51,276 bases of DNA from Candidatus Hydrogenedentota bacterium (GTDB lineage Bacteria; Hydrogenedentota; Hydrogenedentia; Hydrogenedentales; SLHB01). The position numbers and the translations under genes were made by a program. The stretch is from positions 1-51,276 of the forward strand of contig JACRLJ010000041.1 in the NCBI GenBank assembly GCA_016215105.1, in the 5' to 3' direction. Each line of letters starts with the position of its first letter. Position 1 is the first letter of the stretch. Below the pieces are notes generated by a model. The model saw only the letters and a list, made by a program, of their open reading frames with translations. It had not been told where the DNA came from and did not search any database. This document shows positions 10,441 to 18,839 of the stretch, one piece after another.

Positions 10441-10506
10441 TTGTGTTTAACCCCAATCGCAAAGGCCGTGACGCGCGCCTCGCAGACGATATGGTGAGAG
10501 GCGCGG

Positions 10507-12351
10507 TCATGAAGTCGTTCCATCCTTCGTGAGCGTATCGGCCCGCTTCAGTGTGAACTGAAACACGGCGCCTTGACCTTCGTGGCTTTGTGCGGAAATG
10601 GCTCCGCCGTGCGCCTCCACAATTTCCTTTGCGATAGCGAGACCGAGGCCCGCGCCCGAATCGCCTCCCTGGTCCGGAACGCGAAAAAACTGTTCGAAGA
10701 CGTGCGGCAGCCATTCCTTCGGTATGCCTTTGCCGGTGTCGGCAACGGAGAAGAGCACTTCACGGTCGTTCGCGCTTGCGGAAAGTGTGACCTTGCCGCC
10801 AGCAGTGGTATACCGCAATGCGTTGGAAACAAGGTTGGCGAAAACGTGCTCGACCCGCGCGGGGTCGGCCCACACGTCCGGCAGGTCCAGCGGTACGTCG
10901 ACGGTCAACGCGACGCCGCGATCTTTGGCGGTCGCGCGAAATGGCTCGATCGCCTCGACCACCAGATAGAACGGCACGGTCTCGCGGCATTCCGGATGCG
11001 CCCAACCCGCCTCGATGCGGCTGATATCCATGAGATCTTCGAGTATCCTGTACAGCCGATCCCCGTCGTCGCGGGCAGCGATCAGGAGTTCCGTCTGTTT
11101 TGCAGTAAGTGGCCCCACCTTCTCATCGAGCAGGAGGTAGACGGCCATTCGGATCGACGTGAGAGGGGTCTTGAGCTGGTGCGATACGGTGGAGATGACG
11201 CCGCGCTTGATCTCATCCATCTGCCGCAACTGGGTGATATCCTGAAGAATCAGGATTACGCCGGCTGCTTGACGGTCCTGATCGAGAATCGGGGCCGCCT
11301 TCAACCGGTAGAAATGCTCATAACCGTCCACGAAGCGCTGTACGGCGCTTCCGTTTCCATGCGACTCGACGGTGCGGCCCGTGCGAACAGCTTCCGCCAT
11401 AGTCTCCGATAGTCCAACCTGAGGAGTGTCGTGAATTGTAGTACCCGGCCGCAATCCGAAAAGATCGCGCGCGGCGCCCGTAGACACTTCGACCGTGCCG
11501 TCCAGGTCGACCACGGCGATGGCCTCGGGCAAGCTGTCGAAGGCCTGCTGCGTGGCGCGCTGAATCCGGGCCAGATTCGCGCGGTCGCTTCGCCGGAACT
11601 CGCGCAGACTGGCCGCCATCGTGTTGAAGGACTCGGAAAGCTGGCCGATCTCGTCACGGGATGCGCTGGCGACCACGAGGTCCAGGTTGCCGCGCGTGAT
11701 CTCGTTCGTGGACTGGATCAGGCGGGTAATCGGGCGCAGGACCCAGCGGCCTGTGAAATACGTGAACGCCGCCGCCAGGGCCGCGCCGGCGACCAAGAGG
11801 ATATACATGCGTTTGCGCGCCGACGCGGCCCGCTGACGCGCTTCGGCGTTGGCCGCGACCATGTTGTCCTGGTTCATTCGCATCACGTCGTCAGCGGTGT
11901 TCTTTATTTGTTCAAATAGCGGGAGCAGCTTGGTGAAGTAGGCGCTGCGTTGAACGTCTGGCGGAATCGAGGGGTTCCGTGCCTCCAATATCGTTGCCTT
12001 GTACTGCAAATAGAGGTCTCGGATTCGTTGGGCCTTTTCGCCCTCGCCGGGCAACGTGATATTGCCTAATTCTGCGTCGAGTTCTTGCTCGAACGTGCGC
12101 TCGTTGGCGTCAATCTGCGGTATTCCCTTTTCGGGATAGCCCGACAAGATGAACATTACGCCGCTGTCGATTCGTTCGATGGATTCCTTCATCGCTTGGC
12201 AGGCGATCACACTGCGGTAGTTTTCCCGGAGAATGACATCAATCGCTTCTCCAAGCCGCGACAACTGTGTAATGCTCTGAACCCCGATGATGACGATGAT
12301 GAGCAATAATCCGCCGAAACCGAGGGAGAGTTTCTGACGCAATCCAAGCAC
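10507..12351 (-). CDS. HAMP-PAS sensor histidine kinase of the kdp locus
   Basis: A 614-residue membrane histidine kinase. Transmembrane helices lie at about 8-27 and 182-200, enclosing an extracytoplasmic helical region of about 155 residues. HAMP follows (about 200-255), then PAS (about 265-375), HisKA with His391 in VSHQLKTPLTSIR, and HATPase_c with NLVSNALRY (506-514), DTGKGI and GAGLGLAI. It starts at GTG 12351 with GGAGG 7 bases upstream. It sits between the NtrC-type regulator and the KdpD-USP-EIIA gene on the same strand, so it probably supplies the kinase activity missing from the latter and phosphorylates the regulator. The sensory domain is unlike the KdpD input region. Confidence 0.93.
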   Translation of the reverse strand: MLGLRQKLSLGFGGLLLIIVIIGVQSITQLSRLGEAIDVILRENYRSVIACQAMKESIERIDSGVMFILSGYPEKGIPQIDANERTFEQELDAELGNITLPGEGEKAQRIRDLYLQYKATILEARNPSIPPDVQRSAYFTKLLPLFEQIKNTADDVMRMNQDNMVAANAEARQRAASARKRMYILLVAGAALAAAFTYFTGRWVLRPITRLIQSTNEITRGNLDLVVASASRDEIGQLSESFNTMAASLREFRRSDRANLARIQRATQQAFDSLPEAIAVVDLDGTVEVSTGAARDLFGLRPGTTIHDTPQVGLSETMAEAVRTGRTVESHGNGSAVQRFVDGYEHFYRLKAAPILDQDRQAAGVILILQDITQLRQMDEIKRGVISTVSHQLKTPLTSIRMAVYLLLDEKVGPLTAKQTELLIAARDDGDRLYRILEDLMDISRIEAGWAHPECRETVPFYLVVEAIEPFRATAKDRGVALTVDVPLDLPDVWADPARVEHVFANLVSNALRYTTAGGKVTLSASANDREVLFSVADTGKGIPKEWLPHVFEQFFRVPDQGGDSGAGLGLAIAKEIVEAHGGAISAQSHEGQGAVFQFTLKRADTLTKDGTTS

Positions 12352-12545
12352 TGCATAACCTCCACGCCCTCAGTAAGTGGAGCAAAGTCGGCGCCAAGGG
12401 CAAGAAATCGCAACCAATCGTGATTTGATCCTCTGGAAGAGTAAAAAGGAGGGGAGGCTATTGCAAACTGCACGCTCGCAGCTAGAATCCATTGAAAAAC
12501 GCAACACGTTCGGCGTTCTAGTGTGGTGAATCACGCCGATCGAAT

Positions 12546-12788
12546 CTAAGTTAGTCCGCCAGATCTGCTGACTGACGCACTTTCTGATCGTTCAGCAATT
12601 TCAAGGACTCTTTGAAATCGTGGGGGAATCGGGCCGTAACCATAGACAATCTGCCTGTTGATTTCGAGCGCTTCAAGCCGCTCTTCCGGGGACCGGCTCC
12701 ACCAATACTCGTTATCTCCGGAATCGTGAAGGTCCACGATGGACAAGGCCGTGCGATCTACGCGTGGTTTTCGTTCGTCAGTATCCAT
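12546..12788 (-). CDS. Small conserved protein, antitoxin-like context motif, orphan
   Basis: An 80-residue acidic protein with WWSRSPEERLEALEINRQ, YGYGPIPPRFQRVLEIAERS and a polar tail. The SPEERLEALE-x-x-R-x-x-x-YG pattern resembles small proteins that, as I recall, often precede nucleotidyltransferase-type toxin genes; no such partner is present here. It lies between the regulator and kinase genes on the same strand. It has no Shine-Dalgarno sequence but a TATACT element ends six bases before the ATG, so it may have its own leaderless transcript. Function unknown. Confidence 0.6.
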   Translation of the reverse strand: MDTDERKPRVDRTALSIVDLHDSGDNEYWWSRSPEERLEALEINRQIVYGYGPIPPRFQRVLEIAERSESASVSRSGGLT

Positions 12789-12794
12789 AGCGCC

Positions 12795-12821
12795 AGTATA
12801 CCAGATTTGATTCGATCAAAT
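12795..12821 (-). promoter_or_regulatory. Promoter and palindromic operator of the 80-aa protein
   Basis: On the minus strand an inverted repeat with seven-base arms, ATTTGAT-cga-ATCAAAT type (12805-12821), overlaps the stop codon of the regulator gene. It is followed by a -10-like TATACT (12800-12795) seven bases before the ATG at 12788. The palindrome covers the position of a -35 box, as an autorepressor operator would. No good -35 hexamer is seen. Confidence 0.4.
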
Positions 12822-14171
12822 GCCGTACTGCTTGCGCCGGCGCCAGAGGGTGGCTTGGTCGATGCCCAGGATTTCGGCGGCCTCCTGGAGGGATTTTGCG
12901 GAGGCCAAGACGCGCCGGATATGTTGCTCCTCGAGTTGTTCCAAGCTGATGCGGTCACCCAGGCTTGGCGCGAGGTCTTTCGGCGCCAAGCTAGCCGGCA
13001 GGTGTTCGGCGCCGATGCGCTGCGCGGGACATAGAATCGCGATGCGCTCGATCACGTTGCGCAATTCCCGAAGGTTGCCCGGCCATGGGTAACGGCGCAG
13101 TACCTCGATTGCTTCGTCCGTGAACCCGAGAAACTGGTGATGGTTGTTGCGTCCGAAGAAAGCCAGCAGGCGCTCCGCGAGCGCCGCAAGATCGTCAAGA
13201 CGGTCGCGGAGGGGCGGCAACTCGATTTGAATCACGTTGAGACGGTAGAGAAGGTCCTCTCGGAATCGTCTTTCGGCCACGGCCTTTTCGATGTCGATGT
13301 TTGTCGCAGCGATAACGCGCACGTCCGCCTTTCGCGGCCACGGCTCGCCGATGCGCTCGTACTCGCGGTCCTGGAGAAAGCGCAGCAGTTTTGGCTGAAG
13401 GCTCAACGGCAGGTCACCGATTTCGTCCAGGAAGAGCGTGCCGCCTTCGCACGCGGCGATTCGCCCAGGATTGTCGCGCACGGCGCCCGTAAACGCGCCT
13501 TTGATGTGGCCGAACAATTCGCTTTCGAGCAACTCCGCGGAAAGCGACGGGCACGAAACCACGGCCAGCGGCTTCGAGGCGCGCGGACTCCAATTGTGGA
13601 TGGCCTTGGCGAGCACACTCTTGCCTGTCCCGGACTCTCCCCGGAGCAGAATCGTAGCGTCCGCGGCCGCGACCTGTTTGGCCAGACTTACGGCGGCCTG
13701 CATCGCGGACGAGACGCAACTGAAGTCCATCTCGGGGTTCGAGCGGCCGAGGTCATCCTGGAGGGCGGCCAATTTGTGTTCGAGGCCGCGGACTTCCGCG
13801 ACCTTGCGGACCGCCAGTTGGACTTGGGCTGGCGTGAACGGTTTTGGAATGTAGTCGGCGGCCCCGCGCCGCATGGCTTCAACCGCGGTATCGATCGAGG
13901 CGTACGCGGTAATCACCACGATCTTCAGCCACGGAATGGCGCCCAGCAACAGCGGGATCAAGTCCAGGCCATCCCGCACTCCGAGCCGGAGATCGACAAA
14001 CGCCATTTCGAAGGCGCGCCGGCCGGCTTCCGCGACGGCGTCCTCAAAATTACTTACTGCGGTGACGGCATGCCCTTCCGTTTCGAGGCACATGGAAAGC
14101 GTCTTGCGAATATTGGTCTCATCGTCTACGACGAGGATGCGCAACGACGGACTGCTGGCTTGCGTGGTCAT
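12816..14171 (-). CDS. NtrC-family sigma54-dependent response regulator
   Basis: A 451-residue regulator from ATG 14171 (an upstream ATG at 14267 overlaps the NAD kinase gene and is unlikely). The receiver domain (about 10-125) has VVDDE and phospho-acceptor Asp60 (FVDLRLG). The AAA+ domain (about 148-385) has Walker A GESGTGKS, the sigma54-contact motif GAFTGA (225-230) and Walker B GGTLFLDEIGD. The Fis-type helix-turn-helix is at the C-terminus (LQEAAEILGIDQATLWRRRK). Eleven bases separate it from nadK. It most likely works with the adjacent kinase and activates the -24/-12 promoter in front of the kdp genes, replacing KdpE, which is an OmpR-type factor elsewhere. Confidence 0.95.
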   Translation of the reverse strand: MTTQASSPSLRILVVDDETNIRKTLSMCLETEGHAVTAVSNFEDAVAEAGRRAFEMAFVDLRLGVRDGLDLIPLLLGAIPWLKIVVITAYASIDTAVEAMRRGAADYIPKPFTPAQVQLAVRKVAEVRGLEHKLAALQDDLGRSNPEMDFSCVSSAMQAAVSLAKQVAAADATILLRGESGTGKSVLAKAIHNWSPRASKPLAVVSCPSLSAELLESELFGHIKGAFTGAVRDNPGRIAACEGGTLFLDEIGDLPLSLQPKLLRFLQDREYERIGEPWPRKADVRVIAATNIDIEKAVAERRFREDLLYRLNVIQIELPPLRDRLDDLAALAERLLAFFGRNNHHQFLGFTDEAIEVLRRYPWPGNLRELRNVIERIAILCPAQRIGAEHLPASLAPKDLAPSLGDRISLEQLEEQHIRRVLASAKSLQEAAEILGIDQATLWRRRKQYGI

Positions 14172-14182
14172 AGCAGATGCCC

Positions 14183-14917
14183 CTAATACGAATGCGACGG
14201 GTGCGTCATCGCGTCCCAGGTGTAGAGGATCGCCGGCTGGTCCGATTTCCGTATGACCAATCCGCAATGCTCATTCATCTCGTGGTATTCCTGGGCGTTG
14301 TCCACGGCGATCAGCGCCGGTCCGCGGGTGATTTCCACCCGGATCACGCTGGTATCCGGCACGACCATGTGGTTGGTGTGTTCGCTGGTGTACTTGAACG
14401 CCACTCCAAGTCCCGTGTGGAAGACACCTCGTGTGATCTGGTTGAAATACGCGGTGCTTCCGAAGGGCGTGCTGACGACAAAGCCGTCACCGATAATCTC
14501 GATTCCCGATTCATAGGGTTCGTCGTTGATCCACAGTTTGAAGCGGACGGCCGAATTGATGCGTCCGCTATGCACGCTGAATTCGTTCATTGCGTGGGGA
14601 ATGCCCGTGACGGGGTTGGCGCCCGGCGAGCGCATCACGCATTCCAGCTTCGTAAATGCGGTCCGGAACAGGCGGCCCTGAGCGAGGCGTTCGATGACCC
14701 GAGCTGGGGCATGGCCTATGCATCGGACGCCGCGCCGGCTGTTCCGAATTGGCGTCTTGGGTACGCCAGGCCATTTGAGTTCCGCGGAAAGCAAGGTACC
14801 GTCCCCGCCGTAACAAATGATGACGTCCGGGGCGGTGTCGACGAGTTCGAGAGCGGGGTGCTTTCCGATTTCGCCGGTCAATGTTTCGGCTTGCGCGCCG
14901 AACAGAATCGTTCTCAT
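14183..14917 (-). CDS. nadK: NAD kinase (ATP-NAD kinase family)
   Basis: A 244-residue protein phosphorylating NAD to NADP. It has the GGDGT motif (ICYGGDGTLLSA) and the family core GDGFVVSTPFGSTAY; the region after it, FNQITRG, fits. The N-terminal domain is short compared with many NadK proteins. The start ATG at 14917 gives MRTILFGAQ with AGGAA seven bases upstream; 21 codons of open frame before it overlap the upstream permease gene. It is 11 bases before the sigma54 regulator, so it is probably co-transcribed with the kdp regulatory genes. Whether that is functional or incidental is unknown. Confidence 0.88.
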   Translation of the reverse strand: MRTILFGAQAETLTGEIGKHPALELVDTAPDVIICYGGDGTLLSAELKWPGVPKTPIRNSRRGVRCIGHAPARVIERLAQGRLFRTAFTKLECVMRSPGANPVTGIPHAMNEFSVHSGRINSAVRFKLWINDEPYESGIEIIGDGFVVSTPFGSTAYFNQITRGVFHTGLGVAFKYTSEHTNHMVVPDTSVIRVEITRGPALIAVDNAQEYHEMNEHCGLVIRKSDQPAILYTWDAMTHPSHSY

Positions 14918-14960
14918 GGGATATTCCTGCGAGTGCACATCACGCAGCCCAGCATCGCAC

Positions 14961-16646
14961 TCACAGCACTCGAGATGCAAACCGGCGCGAAAGTAGAAAC
15001 GCGCCGGACACCAGAAGCATGAGAAGCACGGCGTAGGCGAACGCCGAACCGACGCCGTTGCCGCGCGATTCCTCGAAGATTTTCATTGAGATGGGCAAGT
15101 TGGCGGGAACGTAGAGCAGTATGGACGCCACGAATTCGCCGAGGCCCGTCGCAAACGCCAACATCGCCGCCGCCGCGATGGCAGGAGTCAACAGGGGTAG
15201 CGTGATATGCGTAAAACAGTAGGTGTTTGACGCGCCGAGCGTCCGGCCTGCTGCGATGAGCCCGGCGTCGAACGGCTCTATCGCTGCGGCGGCCATGCGG
15301 GTGACGAGTGGAACGTTACGTACAAAGTAGGCCAACGGGAGCATCCATACGGTGTTGTAGAGCGGCGCCCAGCGGTCGTTGAACGCGGTAATGAGGTTCA
15401 CCGCGATCACCGTTCCGGGCAGCGCCCAGGGGATCATGACGAGGAAATTGACGAATCCGGCGCCGCGCTTCTTGCGGCCGATCAGATAGGCAGCCGGTAT
15501 GCTGACGAGCAAGGTCATCACCGTGGCAAGGCCGCTGGTCCATAGGCTGTTGCGAATGGGGACGAATTCCCGCGCGTCGTGAAATATGGCGGCATAATTC
15601 CCCACGGTCAGGATTCTCGGCAGGACTTCCGAATGCCATTGGTTGTGATTCACAAACGACAGCCACAGTATGGTCAGGTGGGGAATGAGGAGAAGCGCGA
15701 CCACAGTCCACGCGAATAACGTAAGCACGTAGCGGCCCGCGCGGCTCTTGGGCGGGCGCCGCACGCCTTTCGAGGCGGCGCCGCGCGAGGATGCGCGCGA
15801 GCGGAAGAGCGCGATACCGAGGAGCGAGACACAGGCTAGAACCACGGTGAGCGTCAAGGCCGCCCCCTCTTGGTTTTGGCCTCGGGCATCAAAGATCTGG
15901 ACACTCAACATTGGGAAGTCGGCGCCGAAGAAGTACGGTGCGCTGAACGATGCGCCCGAGGACATGAACGTGAGCAATGCCGCGCCCAGCAGCGCGGGCT
16001 TGAGCAACGGCAGCGTCACGGTTAGAAAAACGCGGCGGCGGCTGGCGCCTAGGGTGCGCGCTGCCTCGATGAGGGATAGATCCAGATCGTCAAGAGAGGA
16101 CGAGACCATGGAGAAGAAGAACACGTAAAAGGAATAGGTGTGGATGAGCAAGATAGCCCAGGGACCGGTTAGCGTGAGGTGCGGGCGGCCGAGCCAGGCC
16201 TCCAGAATGCGCGGCACAAACCCGTCCCGTCCAATAATGTAGTAGAAGCTCAGCACGCCTACTAACGGGGGCAACGCGAATGGCAGATAGGCCATGGCGG
16301 CCGCCAGGTTCCGGCCGCGAAAGGAGTAGCGGCTTAGGAGCAGCGCCAGCGATGTTCCCGCGATGCCCGCGGCGCCCACGGATGCCAACGAGATGAATAT
16401 CGTATTGAGCGTGGCGCGAAACCCCGCCGCGGAAGGGTCGAAAATGGCCTTGGATTGCCAGTGCGCCGCCGCGGAGACGGCCAGACGCGCGGTAGGGTAA
16501 AGCACGGTCAATCCGAGCGCGAACACGCAGATCAGGAACAACACTCGGTCCAGGGTTCGTGTGGACTGTCCGGATGGCGAGGCCACGGCGCGGTTACAGC
16601 GCTGACGCCGAGGCGGGCAGGGTACGCGGGGCAGGAGTCGACTCAT
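14961..16646 (-). CDS. Two-domain ABC permease, FbpB/ThiP-like (iron or thiamine type)
   Basis: A 561-residue inner-membrane permease made of two homologous halves, each with about six helices. Each half has the EAA-type loop that contacts the ATPase: EAARTLGASRRRVFLTVTLP near residue 195 and AGRTLGASNTYCFTHITLP near 470. This fused arrangement is typical of Fe3+ (FbpB/AfuB), thiamine and putrescine-like importers. No ATPase or binding protein is adjacent, so the partners must lie elsewhere. The first ATG lacks a Shine-Dalgarno sequence; a start up to about 30 codons later is possible. It ends 43 bases before the nadK start. Confidence 0.88.
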   Translation of the reverse strand: MSRLLPRVPCPPRRQRCNRAVASPSGQSTRTLDRVLFLICVFALGLTVLYPTARLAVSAAAHWQSKAIFDPSAAGFRATLNTIFISLASVGAAGIAGTSLALLLSRYSFRGRNLAAAMAYLPFALPPLVGVLSFYYIIGRDGFVPRILEAWLGRPHLTLTGPWAILLIHTYSFYVFFFSMVSSSLDDLDLSLIEAARTLGASRRRVFLTVTLPLLKPALLGAALLTFMSSGASFSAPYFFGADFPMLSVQIFDARGQNQEGAALTLTVVLACVSLLGIALFRSRASSRGAASKGVRRPPKSRAGRYVLTLFAWTVVALLLIPHLTILWLSFVNHNQWHSEVLPRILTVGNYAAIFHDAREFVPIRNSLWTSGLATVMTLLVSIPAAYLIGRKKRGAGFVNFLVMIPWALPGTVIAVNLITAFNDRWAPLYNTVWMLPLAYFVRNVPLVTRMAAAAIEPFDAGLIAAGRTLGASNTYCFTHITLPLLTPAIAAAAMLAFATGLGEFVASILLYVPANLPISMKIFEESRGNGVGSAFAYAVLLMLLVSGAFLLSRRFASRVL

Positions 16647-16723
16647 TCAGCGTCGGGCAAAAACCTGCCCCCACGCCCCATGCGGTCACGCGCAGCCGAT
16701 CCCGCATTCGCGTCGCGCTCCTA

Positions 16724-17080
16724 CTACGCCTCGGCCTGAGATAGATCGTGGTCAACAAAGTCGTAGATGGCCTGACGATCTCCCTCGTCTATCTTCGTGT
16801 ACAGGATGGCCACCTTGAAATGGTCGTCGCCTTTTTCGTGCGGGTCGCAGCGGACAACAATGCCTTCACACTCGATACGTCGGTCAAAGGGCTTGGGCAG
16901 CTCCAGCGCGATGCTGAGCTTCGTCATCAGCGGTATGGGTCTGATTGTGTGACAGAGAACTCCGCTGCCGCTGATATTATCAAGATGGTTCAGTACGCCG
17001 GGGCCGCCCCCGTCGGTGAGTACCGGCACGCCGCGGCGGCTTCGCGGATAGCGCCGCCGCTCTTCGGTTTCATGGTGCAT
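16724..17080 (-). CDS. PilZ-domain protein (c-di-GMP receptor candidate)
   Basis: A 118-residue single-domain PilZ protein. The N-terminal arginine motif ERRRYPRSRRGV (RxxxR) and the downstream NISGSGV, equivalent to the (D/N)xSxxG motif, together form the c-di-GMP binding site. The C-terminal part (KVAILYTKIDEGDRQAIYDFV) matches the end of the fold. The ATG at 17080 has GGAGG at a long spacing of 12. It is a candidate effector for the HD-GYP and MshEN-HDOD proteins at 43-46 kb, though the genes are not linked. Confidence 0.85.
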   Translation of the reverse strand: MHHETEERRRYPRSRRGVPVLTDGGGPGVLNHLDNISGSGVLCHTIRPIPLMTKLSIALELPKPFDRRIECEGIVVRCDPHEKGDDHFKVAILYTKIDEGDRQAIYDFVDHDLSQAEA

Positions 17081-17230
17081 AGAAATCGTAAACCTCCCCG
17101 CTCATCTGCAAGAAACACCCATCAGGATACAAAACCATGGTATCGAATAGGCGTCCGGAATTCAACGCGTGAGGCGCCACGTGTCAAGAGCGTTGACGGG
17201 GATGCATGGATTGATGCGTCGTATATGCAC

Positions 17231-17357
17231 ATGAGAACGACACTGAATATTAGTGACAACCTGGTGAAGAAGCCATCAAAGCTCACTGGGGGTTGTCGAG
17301 AAGACTTCATTGGTGCGTATGGGCCTGGAAGCGGCGAAGTGGCGTGCGGATCCTTGA
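17231..17357 (+). pseudogene. Decayed VapB-type antitoxin
   Basis: From ATG 17231 the frame reads MRTTLNISDNLVKKPSKLTG, the standard opening of the DUF2191/VapB antitoxin family. The frame then breaks in a run of five G (17288-17292). Reading on one base later (from 17292) gives VVEKTSLVRMGLEAAKWRADP and a stop at 17355-17357, which continues the family pattern LTG-V-EKT-LV-GLEA. A single-base insertion has therefore inactivated it. The gap 17081-17230 before it shows nothing recognisable. Confidence 0.7.
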
Positions 17358-17555
17358 AGAATCTCGCGGAGATACCGGAATTGCTGCGAATTCTTCCACA
17401 CGCGCCCCGCCGCACGGGACGAAGTCCTCGGTCTAATCGAGAGGGGCCGCCTGTGGGGGCGCAGGCTCGGCTGGGTTTGCGTTCATCTGCTTGCGGCAGC
17501 ACTGCTTGCGCATGCACGGACATGGACGCCGAATTATGTCTCAGTTCAGATCTGA
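17354..17555 (+). pseudogene. Truncated, frameshifted VapC toxin remnant (PIN domain)
   Basis: Bases 17418-17555 translate as DEVLGLIERGRLWGRRLGWV, then CVHLLAAALLAHARTWTP and a short tail to TGA. This matches the C-terminal half of VapC PIN-domain ribonucleases (EVL-IER-L-GRGLGW-D-HLLASAL). The catalytic Asp of the D-HLLAS motif is Cys here. Upstream, LKNLAEIPELLRILPHAP in a different frame fits the preceding VapC segment, so there is a second frameshift near 17400. The N-terminal half is deleted, joining it to the vapB remnant. No active toxin is expected. Confidence 0.68.
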
Positions 17556-18656
17556 ACCCGTGTCTGGACCTTTCATGGCCTCGTACTCGGCGTCAAACTC
17601 CGCTTCGCACTTCGCGCAATACTCGCCGGTGTCGAAATGCTGGACCCAGCCCGTTCCGGCCAATTCCCGGTACGCCTTGGACTCAGGAAGGATGGTGGCG
17701 ATCAGCAGCTTGTAGCAGTCGCGGGGCGTGAAGTGCTTGCAGAGATGTAGCGCCACGCCCCAAATTGCGAGTTGACCCAGGATTACCTTTAGCTGCGCTT
17801 CGACTGCTTCGTCGCTGAGCGTGTCGGGTTCGGGCAAATGGTCTGCGTCTCCCAAGAAGGAGGCTATCGGTTCCCCTTCGCAGTGTTCGATGCAGTAGTC
17901 CATTATTTCGCATTCCGCGAGCGTGTTGTCGTCCGAATCGTTGTTCGAGCCGCTGATGGCGCGATCAATCGCCGCCGCTTCAGCGTCGAGGCGGCGCTGC
18001 AAATCACCGGCAAACGGGTCATACTCGGCGTCGCCATCGGAGGTGTCTGTGTCGTGAGTTGGGATCCGTCGTTCAACATCCGCGCGGTCGCCATCCGCGT
18101 GGAGTATCGTGACGCTTGGCGCGGTTGTACCCCGTGGATTCCCGGTCTCGGGGAGTGGCGCGAGGTTTGGAATCGGCGTCCATTCACCCTCATCTTCGTC
18201 CCCTACCGGCTGGCGCACACACTCCTCGACAGTGGCGTCCGCCATCTCGATGAGTACGCGTCCGTTCTGGCTGTACCATTCAAGGTACAGATGCCGTTTC
18301 CACGTGGTGGGCGGCATTTCGCCCAGTTCCGTCCGGCGCACGAATTCGGCGGCGGGGCACGGCAACATCCGGACCCAGCCCTGCGCGGTCATTGTGCCCG
18401 TTGGCCCGACCTGACGATCCTGGAATCCGGGGAAGTCCTCGAACCGAAAGATAGGTTTTTCAATGGCGTCCTCGCTGGGCAAGAAGCGAAACGCCTTCCC
18501 CTGCAGGTCGGCGCCGCAGTTCCCGGTCAATTCGATATGAAGCACCGAGTCTTCGCCCTGCGCCTCGCCGCGCAACGCGATGAACCCGTGTGTCGAGTAG
18601 TGCGATGTGTTGCGAAGTTCCCCATAAACTACGAAGTCGCCCAGCCGAATGGCCAT
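17541..18656 (-). CDS. Conserved hypothetical protein (MAIRLGDFVVYGEL family)
   Basis: A 371-residue protein from ATG 18656, which has AGGAGGA seven bases upstream; the longer open frame to 18704 is unsupported. The N-terminal 150 residues look globular and beta-rich (MAIRLGDFVVYGELRNTS, ALRGEAQGEDSVLHIELTG, WVRMLPCPAAEF, LYLEWYSQNGRVLIEM). A low-complexity acidic region (about 150-245) follows, then a helical C-terminal domain with CKHFTPRDCYKLLIATILPES and a CxxC (YCAKCEAEF). No membrane segment. I recognise it only as a conserved protein of this kind of bacterium; its 3' end abuts the vapBC remnant on the other strand. Confidence 0.75.
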   Translation of the reverse strand: MAIRLGDFVVYGELRNTSHYSTHGFIALRGEAQGEDSVLHIELTGNCGADLQGKAFRFLPSEDAIEKPIFRFEDFPGFQDRQVGPTGTMTAQGWVRMLPCPAAEFVRRTELGEMPPTTWKRHLYLEWYSQNGRVLIEMADATVEECVRQPVGDEDEGEWTPIPNLAPLPETGNPRGTTAPSVTILHADGDRADVERRIPTHDTDTSDGDAEYDPFAGDLQRRLDAEAAAIDRAISGSNNDSDDNTLAECEIMDYCIEHCEGEPIASFLGDADHLPEPDTLSDEAVEAQLKVILGQLAIWGVALHLCKHFTPRDCYKLLIATILPESKAYRELAGTGWVQHFDTGEYCAKCEAEFDAEYEAMKGPDTGSDLN

Positions 18657-18839
18657 TGTGCTTTCCTCCTGCGCTAACGTGCCACCTCCCCCGGGTCGAT
18701 TCAATGATGCGAACGAGCCAAAGCATACACCCAGTACTGATACAGCGTCCAGGACGACGGAAGCAATCGCAAGAGTGGCTAATCGGTGCGACAGGCGGCG
18801 TCATCGTGTCGTCCAGTCGCGCCAGTAGTGTTGGCAGGC

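Noticed and set aside
8851-10497. Open frame of 548 codons on the plus strand
   Set aside because: It is antisense to the KdpD-USP-EIIA gene, and its translation (many Arg/Gly/His, no family motif) is a high-GC shadow.
17122-17523. Minus-strand frame of 133 codons
   Set aside because: It is antisense to the vapBC remnant and has no ribosome binding site or recognisable motif.
16748-17731. Long plus-strand frame of 327 codons
   Set aside because: It runs antisense to PilZ and the 17541-18656 gene and reads through the vapBC remnant; only its MRTTLNISDNLV segment has meaning, as part of vapB.
18668-18684. TGGCACG resembling a second sigma54 promoter before the 17541-18656 gene
   Set aside because: The -12 GC dinucleotide is missing at the required spacing.
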